Assembly: GCA_934045075.1 (NCBI GenBank)
Contig: OW203727.1
Span: forward strand, 21,392,811 to 21,456,810
From: Yponomeuta sedellus
Lineage: Eukaryota; Arthropoda; Insecta; Lepidoptera; Yponomeutidae
Length of the DNA stretch: 64,000 nucleotides
Direction of reading: 5' to 3'
The translations under genes were made by a program, and so were the position numbers. Below, piece after piece: positions 52,586-63,685 of this stretch (position 1 is the stretch's first letter; each line of letters starts with the position of its first letter). The notes beneath the pieces were generated by a model, which saw only the letters and a list, made by a program, of their open reading frames with translations, was not told the origin of the DNA and did no database searches.

Positions 52586-52643
52586 AAATAACTGAAGTTT
52601 ATCTCACTATCGAAATAGTCCTGAGAATTATTGCTACCACATC

Positions 52644-54164
52644 CAGTGGCGTAGCTAAGGGGGAGCGGCGAGGGCGGCCCGCCGCGGGTGTCACCCGATT
52701 AGGGGTGACACCCGAGCCCGACTATGACCATCAATTATAGCTCTTTCTACCAATTAGTCTAGTCAATAAGTGCCTTTTGAGTCAAATTTTGTTCTCCGCC
52801 TTCGAAAAATATGATCGATGTGTCATTTGATTCGAAATAGCGTCTAGAAAATTTTTGAAAAAATTCAAAAGCTGCTTGCATTGCAAAAGTTATTAACGAT
52901 GAACTAAAAAATATTGGGGTTTGGTTTTTTGCAAATATCTCAAAAACCATTCAACATTTTTGAAATCTAAAGATCCAAAAAGAGGAGAAAAATTCCTAAA
53001 AAAAAGTCCTACCTCCCGGGACTGTAGGACCAATATTTATAATTTTCCCAAAGAGTTGAAAATATGCCTGAAAACGGGTTTTCTCAAGCCACGCCCACTT
53101 TGGACCTTTAATGAAAAAATATTGTTAAAGCTTATTAATTATGAAGAATTGAAACAAATTAGGCATGTAATAAATAGATAAAGAATAATCAGCGGTCAAA
53201 AAAATTTTATCACGATTTTTCTATTAATTATGAATAAGTTAATTAACAATGTTTTTCTTCCTCAACGTGAACATTACAAGTCTTATAAAAGTTATAATTG
53301 TTAAATAGCAACTCTGATTTTTTTTCTTTTTTGGAGCGTTTTTTTAAGAGATCTTAGAATAGATTCCCGTAGGAAAATGAAAAAATGTTATTTTCACTTT
53401 TTTACTAACAATAAACTTGTGTTAAAAATTAAAAAGTTTAATTAATCATTGAAAAATAATTCTCTTTCATAATATTACTATTGATACGTTTTTTAATAAT
53501 CAAAACCAATATAAAAATTTATTTTTAAATTTTTACCTTTTATTGTTTAAAAAAATGTTATAATAAAGTGTGTTGTTTATAAGATAATTAAACAATTTTT
53601 CAATTTTTAAACATAATCATTGATGCAACCATGATTTTTTTTTAAACATCGTTCCTAAATAAAAAAAATATTGCTTAGGAACAGATTTGTTAATTAACAA
53701 TTTTTATATACTACTTGTACTCGTAATGTATCATATTTTTTATATTATATTTTTTAACGAATTTTTAAAAGTTTCTTCTTTACTCCATCATTCCTACAAG
53801 GATTTTTAAGTTTTAACTTATCCTAACTTTTTAACTAATTGAGATATAATAAAACAACTTAGGACTTTGATAAAAAAAAAAACTTAGGACTTATTTATTA
53901 TCTATTAGTAAATGAATAAATAAAGCCCCAAATTTAATAGTTTATCCAATTACTTATTAAACTTATAGCTTCTTTATAAAAAAAAATCAGATTTTTTTTT
54001 TCCAGTATGATTGTTAAATGTGTGTTTGCTATCAATCAGAACGCCTAAATCCCGTGTGACAGAAACTTCTTGAGAGGTATATTGTTAAGATAGTAGTTCG
54101 ATGAGTTTTGGGGTGACACCTATAAAATCCGCCCCGGGTGCCACTTACGCTAGCTACGCCACTG
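52644..54164. mobile_element. Non-autonomous hAT element, 1521 bp
   Basis: The 5' end CAGTGGCGTAGCTA mirrors the 3' end TAGCTACGCCACTG. Next to them lie GGGTGTCACCC and GGGTGACACC. The 8-bp flanks are ACCACATC (52636..52643) and ACCACACC (54165..54172), differing by one base. The interior is AT-rich with no transposase; the frame at 52921..53181 has no domain. Confidence 0.8.
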
Positions 54165-54219
54165 ACCACACCTGTTACAGTTGCATCTGCTGAAAGGAGT
54201 TTTTCGAGGCTTTTTTTTA

Positions 54220-54334
54220 TGTAGCCTGGATTGTGTCCCACTGCTGGGCAAAGCCCTCCCCTTTTGTCTTCCATTCCTCCCTGTTCATGGCCACTTCTTG
54301 CCAGTCCGGCAGAAAGGTTGTAAGGTCGTCCCGA
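54220..54334 (-). mobile_element. Short repeat inserted in the hAT remnant
   Basis: ATGTAGCCTGGATTGTGTCC to GGTTGTAAGGTCGTCCC, with CGAGGCTT at both sides (54207 area and 54331 area) as target duplication. A reversed relative is at about 57150..57270 (AAGGACGACCTC...GGGACACAATCGAGG). Confidence 0.6.
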
Positions 54335-54492
54335 GGCTTAAAATTATTACAACATATTTGAGGAATTCGATGACACAAGATCGGCTTTCAGCCCTTGCTA
54401 TTCTTTCAATCGAAAGAGACGTATATATTTATTCGTTAAATTATTGTCATTTAATTAAAGATTTTAATCTTAGGAAAAGCCGTAAACATTAA

Positions 54493-54950
54493 TTTTAAAA
54501 TTTCTCATTTCTGTGTTTGTTAATTTTGTGAATCCTTCAATGTAAAATATTAAAAGGAAAATTAATTTTTTTTTGCTAACTTTAGCATTATTTTCTTGTC
54601 AAACATGACAAATACCTAAACCTAACAACCAGACCTTCTTTCGAATCACATTATTTTCACGAACGACAAAGGGCCTCGCAAAGACCTGCCGCCCGGAGCC
54701 TCGCAATCCGTAAGGCCGCCACTGCAAAGTAACACTGCACATACTTCTCAGGGACCTCATTTCTATTATATTAATAGTGGTAAATTAATTAATGAGTTTA
54801 TTTCCGTAATTACTAAAATGTTATGAATTGGAACATGGATGACTGTGCTTTGGAATTCTAACATTACTTGATACTTTCAAATTATATTAATTGCATGTAT
54901 TTAACTCATAGTAAAAAACAAATTAGGTACATTTAAGTATAGGCATGTAA
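54493..54950. other. Non-coding flank, probable hAT 3' end
   Basis: A GC-rich block CTCGCAAAGACCTGCCGCCC to GTAAGGCCGCCACTG (54674..54724) ends like a hAT terminal repeat. The rest is AT-rich. Confidence 0.45.
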
Positions 54951-55205
54951 GGAATGCGTCCGACAGAGAACCAAAGTTGTCGACATAGCTCAGAGAATCA
55001 GCAAGCTGAAATGGCAGTGGGCTGGCCATATCTCGCAAAGAACCGACAACCGTAGGGTAGGACGCCCTCCGACTAGGTGCGAAGACGATCTGCAAAAAGC
55101 TTCAGGTAGATGCTGGATGCGGCAAGCTGAAGACAGGGTGCTATGGCGGTCATTAGGGGAAGGCTATGTCCAGCAGTGGACTAATATAGCCTGAAGAAGA
55201 AGAAG
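54951..55205 (+). pseudogene. RTE-like LINE, C-terminal fragment with the family B tail
   Basis: Readable protein pieces are VVDIAQRISKLKWQWAGHIS, GRPPTRCEDDLQKA and W.SLGEGYVQQWTNIA followed by TGA. The last codons are the GGCTATGTCCAGCAGTGGAC tail shared with all family B repeats, so family B appears to borrow the 3' end of this LINE. It ends in GAAGAAGAAGA. Confidence 0.7.
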
Positions 55206-55626
55206 ATAGGCATGTTTGTACCAAATTTGACTAAGTTAATCTAGTATCTAAAGACCGGGGCTTCCTGGCACAGGTGCCTATACACTTAATAAGAAGTCCT
55301 CACAGAGTAAAATTAATGTTAAGTTGATAACGAAACAAAATATTTTTGTTTTTATGTTATTTTATTCAAAGTCAAACCTTTAGCTACCAATGGGGCCACT
55401 GGCTACCTGAGTCGAGGCTAGAGTACCCTTTTATTATAATCGCACAAACTTTCAACAGAAGCTAATGTCACTTTGAAAATTTTAAACTCGCTGGACGTTT
55501 TCGCATTTTGTGGCTACTCTCGCGTAGTTTTTTTAGAGTCCTTGCACTCTAATGCAAATGTCATAATCTTTACGCTTTCATAGGGTCAAAAGAGTTATTA
55601 ATATATTATTATTTTTGATATACATA
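55206..55626. other. Non-coding stretch
   Basis: Nothing recognised. Confidence 0.35.
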
Positions 55627-55746
55627 GGCTGCTACTTATGTATGCGGAATCGGAAATTTTAAACGCAATGTCTGACCTCCATGGTCAAATTCGTTCTTTT
55701 TTTCAACACTCGCCGCTAATATTTTTCTCTTATATACCTTATTGAT

Positions 55747-57014
55747 TTGTTTTTGTTGGGTTTAAAATGTCATAACGCTGAAAATTTGGAACTCACTCGT
55801 GAAAATATTCGTGCTATAATTTATTACGATTTTCGACGTGGTTTAACGCAACAACAGTGCGTAGATCAATTAACTTCGACTTTTGGTGGTGAAGTTCCAT
55901 CAAAAACGACTGTGTATCACTGGTTTAGTGAGTTTAATCGCGGGCGCAGTAAGCTCACGGACGAAGTTAAAGAATTTCGCCCGAAATCGGTGGTTGTGCC
56001 ACAAAATATTGAAGCTGTGCTAAAACTAATAATGCAAGACCGCCATGTTACGTATCGCGAGATAGAGGCTATTCTGGGCATATGTATGACGAGCATTCAT
56101 AGGATATAACATGAACATTTGTCTGTAAAAAAAAATTGTTCGCGTTGGATCCCGCACAACTTAACTCAGGATCAAAAAGATGCTCGCGTCGAATTGTGCA
56201 AGAAAACCTTAAAAAAATTCAACGGAGGCGACTCAAAATCTGTTTATAATATCTACACAGGTGACGAATCCTGGATATACGCGTACAATCTCGAAACTAA
56301 ACAACAATCAACAGTTTGGGTGTTTCAAAATGAGCCGAACCCTACGAAAGTGGCTCGTTCAAAAAGCACTGTAAAGCAAATGCTGGCCTGCTTTTTTGGT
56401 ATTAATGGCCATGTGGCTACAATACCACTGGAGAATCGCAGAACCGTTAATTCGGAGTGGTACACGACCATTTGTTTGCCGGAAGTATTTGAAGAAATAC
56501 GCCAAAACAACCAGCGACGCAGAACCATACTTCACCATGACAATGCCAGCTGTCATACATCTCAGGAAAAAACTAAATTTTTGGATGGCCAAAAAATAGA
56601 ATTGATTGTAGACTTTTAGTCCGGATTTACTTACGGGTGTTGTTATATCGGAAAAGTCCGACCAGGTTTCGCTCCGATTCGCAGAGCTTGATCATGGTGA
56701 GCAGAGACGGAGCTCGCGTCGTCGGTTGCTTGTCTCACCCGTGTGTTGTCTCACTACAATGTGTTGTGCTTACGAAAGTTTTAGTTCAAAAAATAGAATT
56801 GATGGGTCATCCACCGTACAGCTCTGATTTGGCTCCCAATGATTTCTATTTATTCCCAAATGTAAAGAATAAATTACGTGGTCAACGATTTTCGACCCGT
56901 GAAGATGCCATAGATGCGTTCAAACAGCACGTTTTGGAGACACCTCAATCAGAGTGGAAAAAGTGTTTTACAAATTGGTTTCATCGAATGCAAAAGTGCA
57001 TCGATCATACTTGA
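55747..57014 (+). pseudogene. Mariner transposase pseudogene (copy 2)
   Basis: Better preserved than copy 1. The N-terminal DNA-binding part has ENIRAIIYYDFRRGLTQQQC and the SFGG/SK-type second helix region. The frame shows a stop at 56107 right before the catalytic part, which reads on from 56119 with TGDESWIYAY (first Asp) and HHDNASCHTS (second Asp). An insertion at 56607..56787 splits the gene; the frame resumes with YSSDLAPNDFYLFP (third Asp) up to about 57014. Not functional as it stands. Confidence 0.85.
56607..56787 (-). mobile_element. Penelope-like deletion copy inserted in the mariner
   Basis: Begins GTAGACTTTTAGTCCGG and ends CGAAAGTTTTAGTTC. AAAAAATAGAATTGAT is duplicated on both sides (56591..56606 and 56788..56803). 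The Penelope coding part is absent. Compared with 32541..33156, one inverted unit and the ORF are lost. Confidence 0.75.
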
Positions 57015-57149
57015 GAATACTTTGAAAACAATAAAAGCCTATTAAGCCATATACATTTGTTTATTTTTTCTATTCCGCATACATAAGTAGCAGCCCTCGT
57101 AATATATATAATAATAATATATCAATAATTCGACGAATTATTAAATAAT

Positions 57150-57270
57150 TTGAAGGACGACCTCACGACCTTTCTGCCAGGCTTGCAGGAGGTGGCCATG
57201 AACAGGGAGGACTGGAAGACAAAAAGGGAGGCCTTTGCCCAGACCGGTGGGACACAATCGAGGCAACATA
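57150..57270 (+). repeat. Relative of the short repeat inserted in the hAT remnant
   Basis: GAAGGACGACCTCACGACC through CATGAACAGGGAGGACTGGA to GGGACACAATCGAGG; reverse of 54220..54334. Confidence 0.6.
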
Positions 57271-57334
57271 AAAATATATATATATATATGATGCGTGCTA
57301 GTGACGTGGTAGCAAACAAAAGATAGATTGATAG

Positions 57335-57455
57335 ATAGATAGAATATTCTTTATTGCTACAATACACAACAGGGATTACATAAGAGACTTATGAAATAAC
57401 AGTACAGTACAAGTGGCGGCCTTATTACTTAAAGTAATTTCTTCCAGACAACCAT
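57335..57455 (-). repeat. LINE 3' end, reversed
   Basis: GATAGATAGATAGAATATTC, AAGTGGCGGCCTTATTAC and ATTTCTTCCAGACAACC. Confidence 0.55.
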
Positions 57456-58877
57456 TGACGGAAAAGAAGAAACGGAAACTGAAATACGGGTAGTCGGCGC
57501 AACTAAACGATATGAGATAACATAGTAATATTATTTAAAAGTCTCTTATCGTAAACATGTTTTCTCGTATTTAGAATTTATTGACAAGCTTAATTGACGG
57601 CACAAGAGTGTTCGCATCCGTCGACTCCCGCCACCGTAACCAGGTCGTCAGACCATCTGGTGGAGGGTCTGCCCATGCTGCGTCTTCCGATTCGGTCCGT
57701 GAGGGCCAGTGGACGTTAAAGTTGATCATGATGACAAATTTATTTATTTGCAAGAAGCTAGCGGCCCCGACAGATGTTGTCATGCATGCAGCGATATCTG
57801 CCAGGCTGATGTGTGAATGTAAGCCATCCAGAACGCTATGTGAATGTATACAAAAAAACTTATGGACAGCTGTCCAGCCGTTTTGGAGGAGTTCAGTGAC
57901 ATACGCACGTACAGTAGTATTACATATACGAGTGTAAAGATAGTCATACATGATAAGTTACTTATTCTACTTAAACGACTGTTTCACTTTAACATACTTA
58001 CGATTACATCTTAACTACCTAGTTCTTTATTAGATCTCTTAATTCGTATCTCATGTGAAAGAAGGCGTGGACATTATTTCACCTCATTATTTATAATAAC
58101 AAGTTCGTCGTTTGTAATCGATTCACTAGTTTTAAGTCAAACGGCAAACTGGTGTTTTTTCTAACGAGCTATTTTTGTGAATATTACGCCGCAGTCACAA
58201 ATTTCAATTAAAAGTTAATCTCCCTTAAGTATGCTGTTGTCCCTTTCTGTTTCATTGATAATAAGTGAATGATATTTAACTAAACAATAAATTTAAAATT
58301 TTGTTTCATAAACACTAAAATCACGTGAAACTCCATATTAAAAAAAATGCGTGCAAGTAATAGATTTTCTGTTACAGTGATACTGAAAGACACTTCGAAA
58401 CAAAACGAGTTACTAAAATCACGTGTTTTGTTAACTGGTAATGCGGTCAATGCAGCTCGTACCCACGCTTAAAGAAAAGTAGGGATACGTATTTATTAGT
58501 GTTGGTAAAATATTATGTAGACGAAGATGGATTCGCCCACCACAAAATAAAAAAAAAACTGTGTTTACTGTTCTATGGCGCCAACGCTATCTCTATATCT
58601 ATCTGTTTATCCATGGGCAAGGTCTATCCCGTAGATAGGTCGCCTATGGATAGCTCTAGTTAGAGTTATCCATCTTCTGATCCAGTGGCATCTTTACTCA
58701 CGGGCGAAAAGATCACCCACCTGCCTAGGAACCTATCTAAGTTTAGATAAAGTTAATCTCACAAACATAACCAATAGACGAATTAGGTCAGAAAATGAAA
58801 AACGTTCCCGTACCGGGCTAGTAGTAATAATAACAATAATAATTTAAGCATTTCTTCTTTATTCGCGATACTAATAC
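57456..58877. other. Non-coding flank
   Basis: Overlapping frames on both strands at 57571..57951 lack domains. No gene was recognised. Confidence 0.35.
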
Positions 58878-59150
58878 ATAGTTATATATTGGTCTAATCG
58901 CGATTATTTATTAGGTAAAACGTACTTAACTAAATTTCCGACGTTTTGGTTACGGAAAGCCTGAAGTGCCGAGTACAATCAATTATTGTAATTAGTTTTT
59001 AGCTTTTCGCAGCGGGCTGACATACAAAACTCACGACGTCCACGGTCAGGTAGGCGCGTGATTTGTATTTAATATATACCTGTGACCACGGCAACCGCTG
59101 TCGAAACGTTGGGAATTAAGGTAATTGCGTTTAAATATATAACTAATAAT
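58878..59150. repeat. Dispersed repeat (family G) with flanking inverted parts
   Basis: GGTCTAATCGCGATTATTTATT, TTCCGACGTTTTGGTTACGG and, reversed, CGGCAACCGCTGTCGAAACG. Related to 22620..22800 and 63430..63610. Confidence 0.45.
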
Positions 59151-59494
59151 AATTTTACTATCGGCCTGTCCCTTTAGCAATAAAATCTTGTGCTTGTAAA
59201 GGATTTAATACCACACCCGAAGACAAATTATTCCACTGTCCTAAATTGTCACCCCATTACGTGCGGAAACTTACTAAACATACATAATTTTGAGTGAAAT
59301 CTTGAATAGCCTCGCCTCAACATCACTGAATTATAAATTCCGTCCACTTTATTTTCCAACAATTTGTATGCTACCAACTATTTGCCCAACTGCCTTGTAT
59401 ATAATAGCAGCCCTTCTTGGAAGTTAAGTACTGACAGATAGTAAGTAATATGTCAGAAGGTCTTTATTGTTAAAACTTTTTCGATATGAACCCT
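59151..59494. other. Non-coding stretch
   Basis: Nothing recognised. Confidence 0.35.
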
Positions 59495-59800
59495 TTATTT
59501 AAGTCCCCACATTTGGGGACAGATCTCTTCCTGTAACGCAGGAAGGTTAGACCATACTCCACTACGGGGGCCAAGTCTGGGTTAGCCGAGGATTTTAAGA
59601 CAGTGTCAGAAGTTTTCAAGCCGCCCAAAAGGCATCTGGCTTGGCTTTACGACTGCTATTACACGGCGTTAGTCACAAAATGGTCACCCATCCAGTATCC
59701 GATCCGCCTGTTGTTGCTTAACCCGAGTGATTGATTCCAATCACTCGGAACCGAGTGACTGATTCCAATCACTCGGTTTCGCTAGGCCACGGGCGCTTTA
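59495..59800 (+). repeat. Family C copy with duplicated end
   Basis: AAGTCCCCACATTTGGGGAC to CACTCGGTTTCGCTAGGCCA. The GAGTGATTGATTCCAATCAC block occurs twice at the end. Confidence 0.65.
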
Positions 59801-60744
59801 AATGCACTTTATTCAGTTACGTTACGGGCGACTTTGCCACTATTATGTAAAGATTGATGTGCTGTCAAGCTAAATGAGTAAAACTCAAACATTTCTTAAC
59901 ATTATCTGGTTAGTATATAGGGTATATTTTTTTTCTTGAGAATATTTCTAGAATATATATTATATTTCTAAAATACTCAGAGCATTTCTCTACACCGCAG
60001 ACTATTTTGTACTCCGTTTGTGAAGTTTTTCATGAGGAAACCTGAGTTGCTCAAATACCTCAGCGCTTAATATTGCTAATCCACGGTGGGCACGCTTTGT
60101 TACTAACCCCATGTTCTCTCTGGGAGAGAAAGCCTAACCTGCAGTGGGAGGTTTAGGTTTGGCTAAAAAAAATCAAGAAACCTTAAATGCACGTAAACGT
60201 TCTTAATTTGGCAGAAACAAAAACTTCGGCAGTGTGAAATGGGTCTTGTGATTAAGGACATTAGTTATTTTTTATTACTGACAACGAGCAAAAATCCAGC
60301 CCATTTAAGTCTGATAATTAATATGGTCTTTATGGGTACACGTTTCTGAACTACACAAGACACTTGAAAATATTATTAAGTTTGTTAAAACTGCGATAAA
60401 GAAATGTGTATACTCTTAGCATACTTTCTCTCAAGGGCTATAATAAAATTAAACATTATTTAGACGACAGAGATATCAAAAGTTAGGGCCAGTTCTGTGC
60501 ACAAGTTTGAGAATAATACAAAGACTTTGTTAATTGAGGATCAAATTTGAAAACACTCAGAAGTTCATTTGTCCATTTTTTTTGCAAAACTATCTAAATT
60601 TTGTAATGGACACCTAGTTTTTCTGGTAATGTTAATTAAGTGTCAGTTAAAAAAAATACGTTTTTAAGAGTTAATACTTAAATGTAGTGCTGTATCTTTG
60701 ATTTTCTTAGCAAAGAGCGTGACAGAACATTACTTAATAAATAA
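59801..60744. other. Non-coding flank with repeat scraps
   Basis: A SINE E body fragment lies at about 60030..60100 (CATGAGGAAACCTGAG; CCACGGTGGGCACG). Part of the CATTTC-tail retroelement lies at about 60560..60640 (AATGGACACCTAG). No gene. Confidence 0.4.
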
Positions 60745-60985
60745 TAATAATATTAAATATTCATGGACGTATTACACAGATCTCGTTAGCCCTATAGTAA
60801 GTACAACTAAATGACTTGTGTTATAGGTGCTAACTCGACGAAATATTTAATACAATAAATACATAGCTAACATCCAAGACCCAAGACAAACTAGAAAAGT
60901 TCGTTTCCTAGTTTGACCCGGCCGGGGATTGAACCGGAGACCTTCGGTTTTACAGTCAGCGTGCCAGACCACTGCGCCACCAAGG
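60745..60985 (-). repeat. tRNA-derived SINE, reversed
   Basis: Matches 29725..29955. The reversed head reads GTGGCGCAGTGGTCTGGCAC (D-arm) with a T-arm CCGGTTCAATCCCCGG on the - strand. Confidence 0.65.
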
Positions 60986-61013
60986 CAGACCATGGATAAA
61001 AAAAATACTGGCT

Positions 61014-61262
61014 TGTGGTGTCGGCCTAGAGAATAGAACCAACCCAAATTCTTCCCGCGGGTGTCTTAGAAGACGACTAAGGGACACAAACCGAGGGGTG
61101 GGCAGCAGCGCCCCTGCATAGAACTTAACCAAACTGCGATACCCAACCCGCATGCCCAGCGTGGGGATTATGGGCAATTCCTTCCAATGATGACAGAACC
61201 CAATGCGCTCATTAGGAGAGGGTTGTGTCCAGCAGTGGACTAACATGTAGTCTGAAGAAGAA
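61014..61262 (+). repeat. Family B copy
   Basis: GTGGTGTCGGCCTAGAGAAT to GTCCAGCAGTGGACTAACAT and GAAGAAGAAGAA. Confidence 0.75.
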
Positions 61263-61336
61263 GAAGAAAAAAAATACAGCTACAGAATTATTTTTCTCTT
61301 TAAGAAACCTGGTTTCGAATAAAGAAAAATCATTCT

Positions 61337-61611
61337 GTAGACTTTAAGTCCGGATTTACTTACGGGTGTTGTTATATCGGAAGAGTCCGACCAGGTTTCG
61401 CTCCGATTCGCAGAGCTTAATCATGGTGAGCAGAGACGGAGCTCGCGTCGTCGGTTGCTCGTCTCACATTACGGGCGAATCGGATCGAAACCTGGTCGGA
61501 CTCTTCCGATATAACAAGACCCGTAAGTAGATCCGGACTAAAAGTCGACGATGTGTTGTGCTTACGAAAGTTTTAGTTCAATATTTTAATTTTTAATTTT
61601 TTTTATTTAAT
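61337..61611 (-). mobile_element. Penelope-like deletion copy, long inverted repeat
   Basis: Two inverted units (61337..61412 and about 61482..61552) differ at several positions and have no ORF between them. They are followed by GTGTTGTGCTTACGAAAG and an AT-rich tail. AATCATTCT lies at both sides (61328..61336 and 61612..61620). Confidence 0.7.
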
Positions 61612-61621
61612 AATCATTCTG

Positions 61622-61954
61622 TTTTCAAAGCTGGTTTCCAATACAGAATAAAAGATACAGCTAAAAACAATACCGTCCGATGAATATCTTGAACCTTTTG
61701 TTTCCGCTGTCTCGCGCCTACTAATTTCCAAGTTAAGGGTGCCAACCCTGTCATTACGTGACGAAGCCAGGGCCGCCTCTTTAATTGCCGCAATAAAGTC
61801 TCAAGTTTATGTTGGTGCATGAAATGTACATTAATATTCTAATAGGCTAAACGTTAAATGGGTAAATGGGTCGATCTATACTGTGTTTCGATTTAGAATC
61901 GTCAAGGGCGCTAACAATATATTTTATAGAACTACATAAATTTATCATTTATAG
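61622..61954. other. Non-coding stretch
   Basis: Nothing recognised. Confidence 0.35.
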
Positions 61955-62130
61955 CGGTGGTAGCTCAGTGGGTAGAACAATGGAATCGCAAGCGAGAGCC
62001 CCAGGTTCGATCCCCAGTGCGGGCATGTACCAGTGACTTTGTTTAATTTCAAAGATACGTACATTTGCGAATTTGCAGTTGCAATACCACACGCTAACGG
62101 TTAAGGAAAACATCGTGAGGAAACCCGCGG
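61955..62130 (+). repeat. tRNA-derived SINE (family E), 5' part
   Basis: GGTGGTAGCTCAGTGGGTAGA, GAGAGCCCCAGGTTCGATCC, then GAAAACATCGTGAGGAAACC. Confidence 0.65.
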
Positions 62131-62274
62131 CTAGAAAGATAAAAAGTATTCGAAACCCGCATATTGAATGTTGATGACGGGAAAGAGGTTTCCTTTTCTA
62201 TCATCTACATTCATTATCCTAAGTTTTGCCTCCCACTTTTTGATAGAGGCGCGAGTTTATAGAAAAATAATTTC

Positions 62275-62475
62275 ATCATAATCTTCAACGCATTAAGTCC
62301 CTACCGAGAGGCACGGGTCTCTTTCCCGAGGAATGTATAGGCCATACTCCACCAGTGGACCAAGTCCGGATTGGTGAGGGCTTGCGAGACTAGTAGCTGG
62401 TCTTACTGTACTAAGGCCTCGGACTTGGATTAACGACTGCCATCTATTGACGGCAGCCGGTACCAACTGCTGTTT
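62275..62475 (+). repeat. Family C-like, partial
   Basis: AAGTCCCTACCGAGAGGCAC to TTAACGACTGCCATCTATTG; same subfamily as 48210. Confidence 0.55.
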
Positions 62476-63069
62476 TCATTTATATCAACATTTGTAAAAT
62501 TATAGTAGCAATAGAACTCTTTAACTGTGAAAGAAAACATCGTGATTTAACCCTAGTATCTGAAATGTTAATATACCTCAACCCTCGCTACGTACAATTG
62601 CCCAACTATGAGGCTAACTACCGGTTTTGTGAACGCTAACAGTTTGTTAATCTATTGTTAACAGCTGTCAGGTATAATTTTATATGCACTTTTGCCAACT
62701 GACTGCTGCTAATAACAATAGATTAACAGACTGTTAGCTTTCGAGAAACCGGAGGTAAGAGCGGCAATCTCAGGTCTAACTAACTGGCTAGTTGCAGGTT
62801 GCGTATGAACTGATTTTGTGAAATAAAAACTAAAAAGCCAACACAGTGTGACTGGCCACTTTATTCGCAGTTTACAATTTAACGCGAAAAAAACACGTTG
62901 AAATAAAAAAAGTATGTAACAAAATTACAGTGAAATCTCTTTAGCATACTTCGGCTTGTTTTGCAGTTCTCTTTATGTCCCGTCTCAATTTAGATTAAAA
63001 TATTTGTTCGCCCCGCCGGCGTTCACAAATTTAGAAGCCATAGAACGTCTACTTACTATTATTATTATT
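62476..63069. other. Non-coding flank
   Basis: ACAGTCTGTTAATCTATTG-type sequence occurs in both directions at about 62640 and 62700, making a small inverted repeat. No gene. Confidence 0.35.
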
Positions 63070-63320
63070 TTAATAAGCCTACATAACATAACCTCACGCC
63101 TGTATCCCAGAGGGGTAGGCAGAGACCAAGGACGGCCACTTGCCACGATCCTGACAGATCACCTTCGCTTCATCAACGTTCATGAGTCATTGCATGCACG
63201 CACGCCGGTTTGAGTAATTTTTTGTCTTCCCCTTTGCTAATACATCCCCTATTTGGTCGAAGTATGTTTGTCTGGGACGTCCCTTACCGACCCTTTTACC
63301 CACATTCGCAATATGGTGAT
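63070..63320 (-). pseudogene. RTE-like LINE C-terminal fragment, reversed
   Basis: On the - strand it reads from GRPRQTYFDQIGDV-like sequence (GGGACGTCCCAGACAAACATA) to the GGGATACAGGCGTGAGG end. Matches 39000..39520 and 52435..52585. Confidence 0.6.
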
Positions 63321-63429
63321 AACCAATGTGCATTACCAGTGATGACTTATGGAAGTAAGTCCCCTTCTACCTAGATGAGACCTTCTAGCAACGCCTCAGA
63401 CCTTCTTCTTTATTGCAGAAAATAGAATA

Positions 63430-63610
63430 TATAGTTATATATAAAACGGGTGTAATCGCGATTTTTTATTGAGCAAAACGTAATTACTTTAATTTTCGAC
63501 GTTTCGGCAGCGTTGCAGTTGCCGTGGCCACGGATAGGCTGAAGTGGCAAGTATAGTCAATTATTGTGAGTAGTCACTTTTACAAACGCGATAAGACCCG
63601 TTTAACATAA
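63430..63610 (-). repeat. Dispersed repeat (family G), reversed
   Basis: CGGGTGTAATCGCGATTTTT, CGACGTTTCGGCAGCGTTGC and ATAGTCAATTATTGTGAGTA. Confidence 0.5.
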
Positions 63611-63644
63611 CTATGTAATGTTTTTTATGCCACACCTGGCAATA

Positions 63645-63685
63645 AAGTGGCTTTTTCCGCACGCTGCGCGTACGGAAAAAGCCGC
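63645..63685. repeat. Strong hairpin
   Basis: GTGGCTTTTTCCG pairs with CGGAAAAAGCCGC around a 13-nt GC-rich loop. It lies next to a GC-rich segment (CTCGCTTGCAGCTCGGGCCG) and may belong to a MITE whose far end is not seen. Confidence 0.5.

Larger units (their letters stand above)
52592..54492 (+). pseudogene. hAT transposase C-terminus, split by two insertions
   Basis: Three pieces read in one order. 52597..52635 codes LTIEIVLRIIATT. 54171..54220 codes PVTVASAERSFSRL. 54335..54492 codes KIITTYLRNSMTQDRLSALA and on to the stop. Together they match the hAT C-terminal dimerisation domain ('VASAERSFSxLKxIKxxLRxxMxxxRLxxLxxLSIE'). The first gap is the 1521-bp element at 52644..54164, the second a short repeat at about 54220..54334. 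The catalytic part is not in this window. A terminal CCGCCACTG near 54722 may be the 3' end of this hAT element. Confidence 0.7.
55627..57099 (+). mobile_element. Mariner element (copy 2) carrying a nested insertion
   Basis: Ends GGCTGCTACTTATGTATGCG and CATAAGTAGCAGCCCTCG, flanked by TA on both sides. Same family and same TIR asymmetry as copy 1. Confidence 0.85.

Noticed and set aside
57571..57951. Long overlapping frames on both strands
   Set aside because: No domain, no splice or promoter context; mutual overlap suggests chance.
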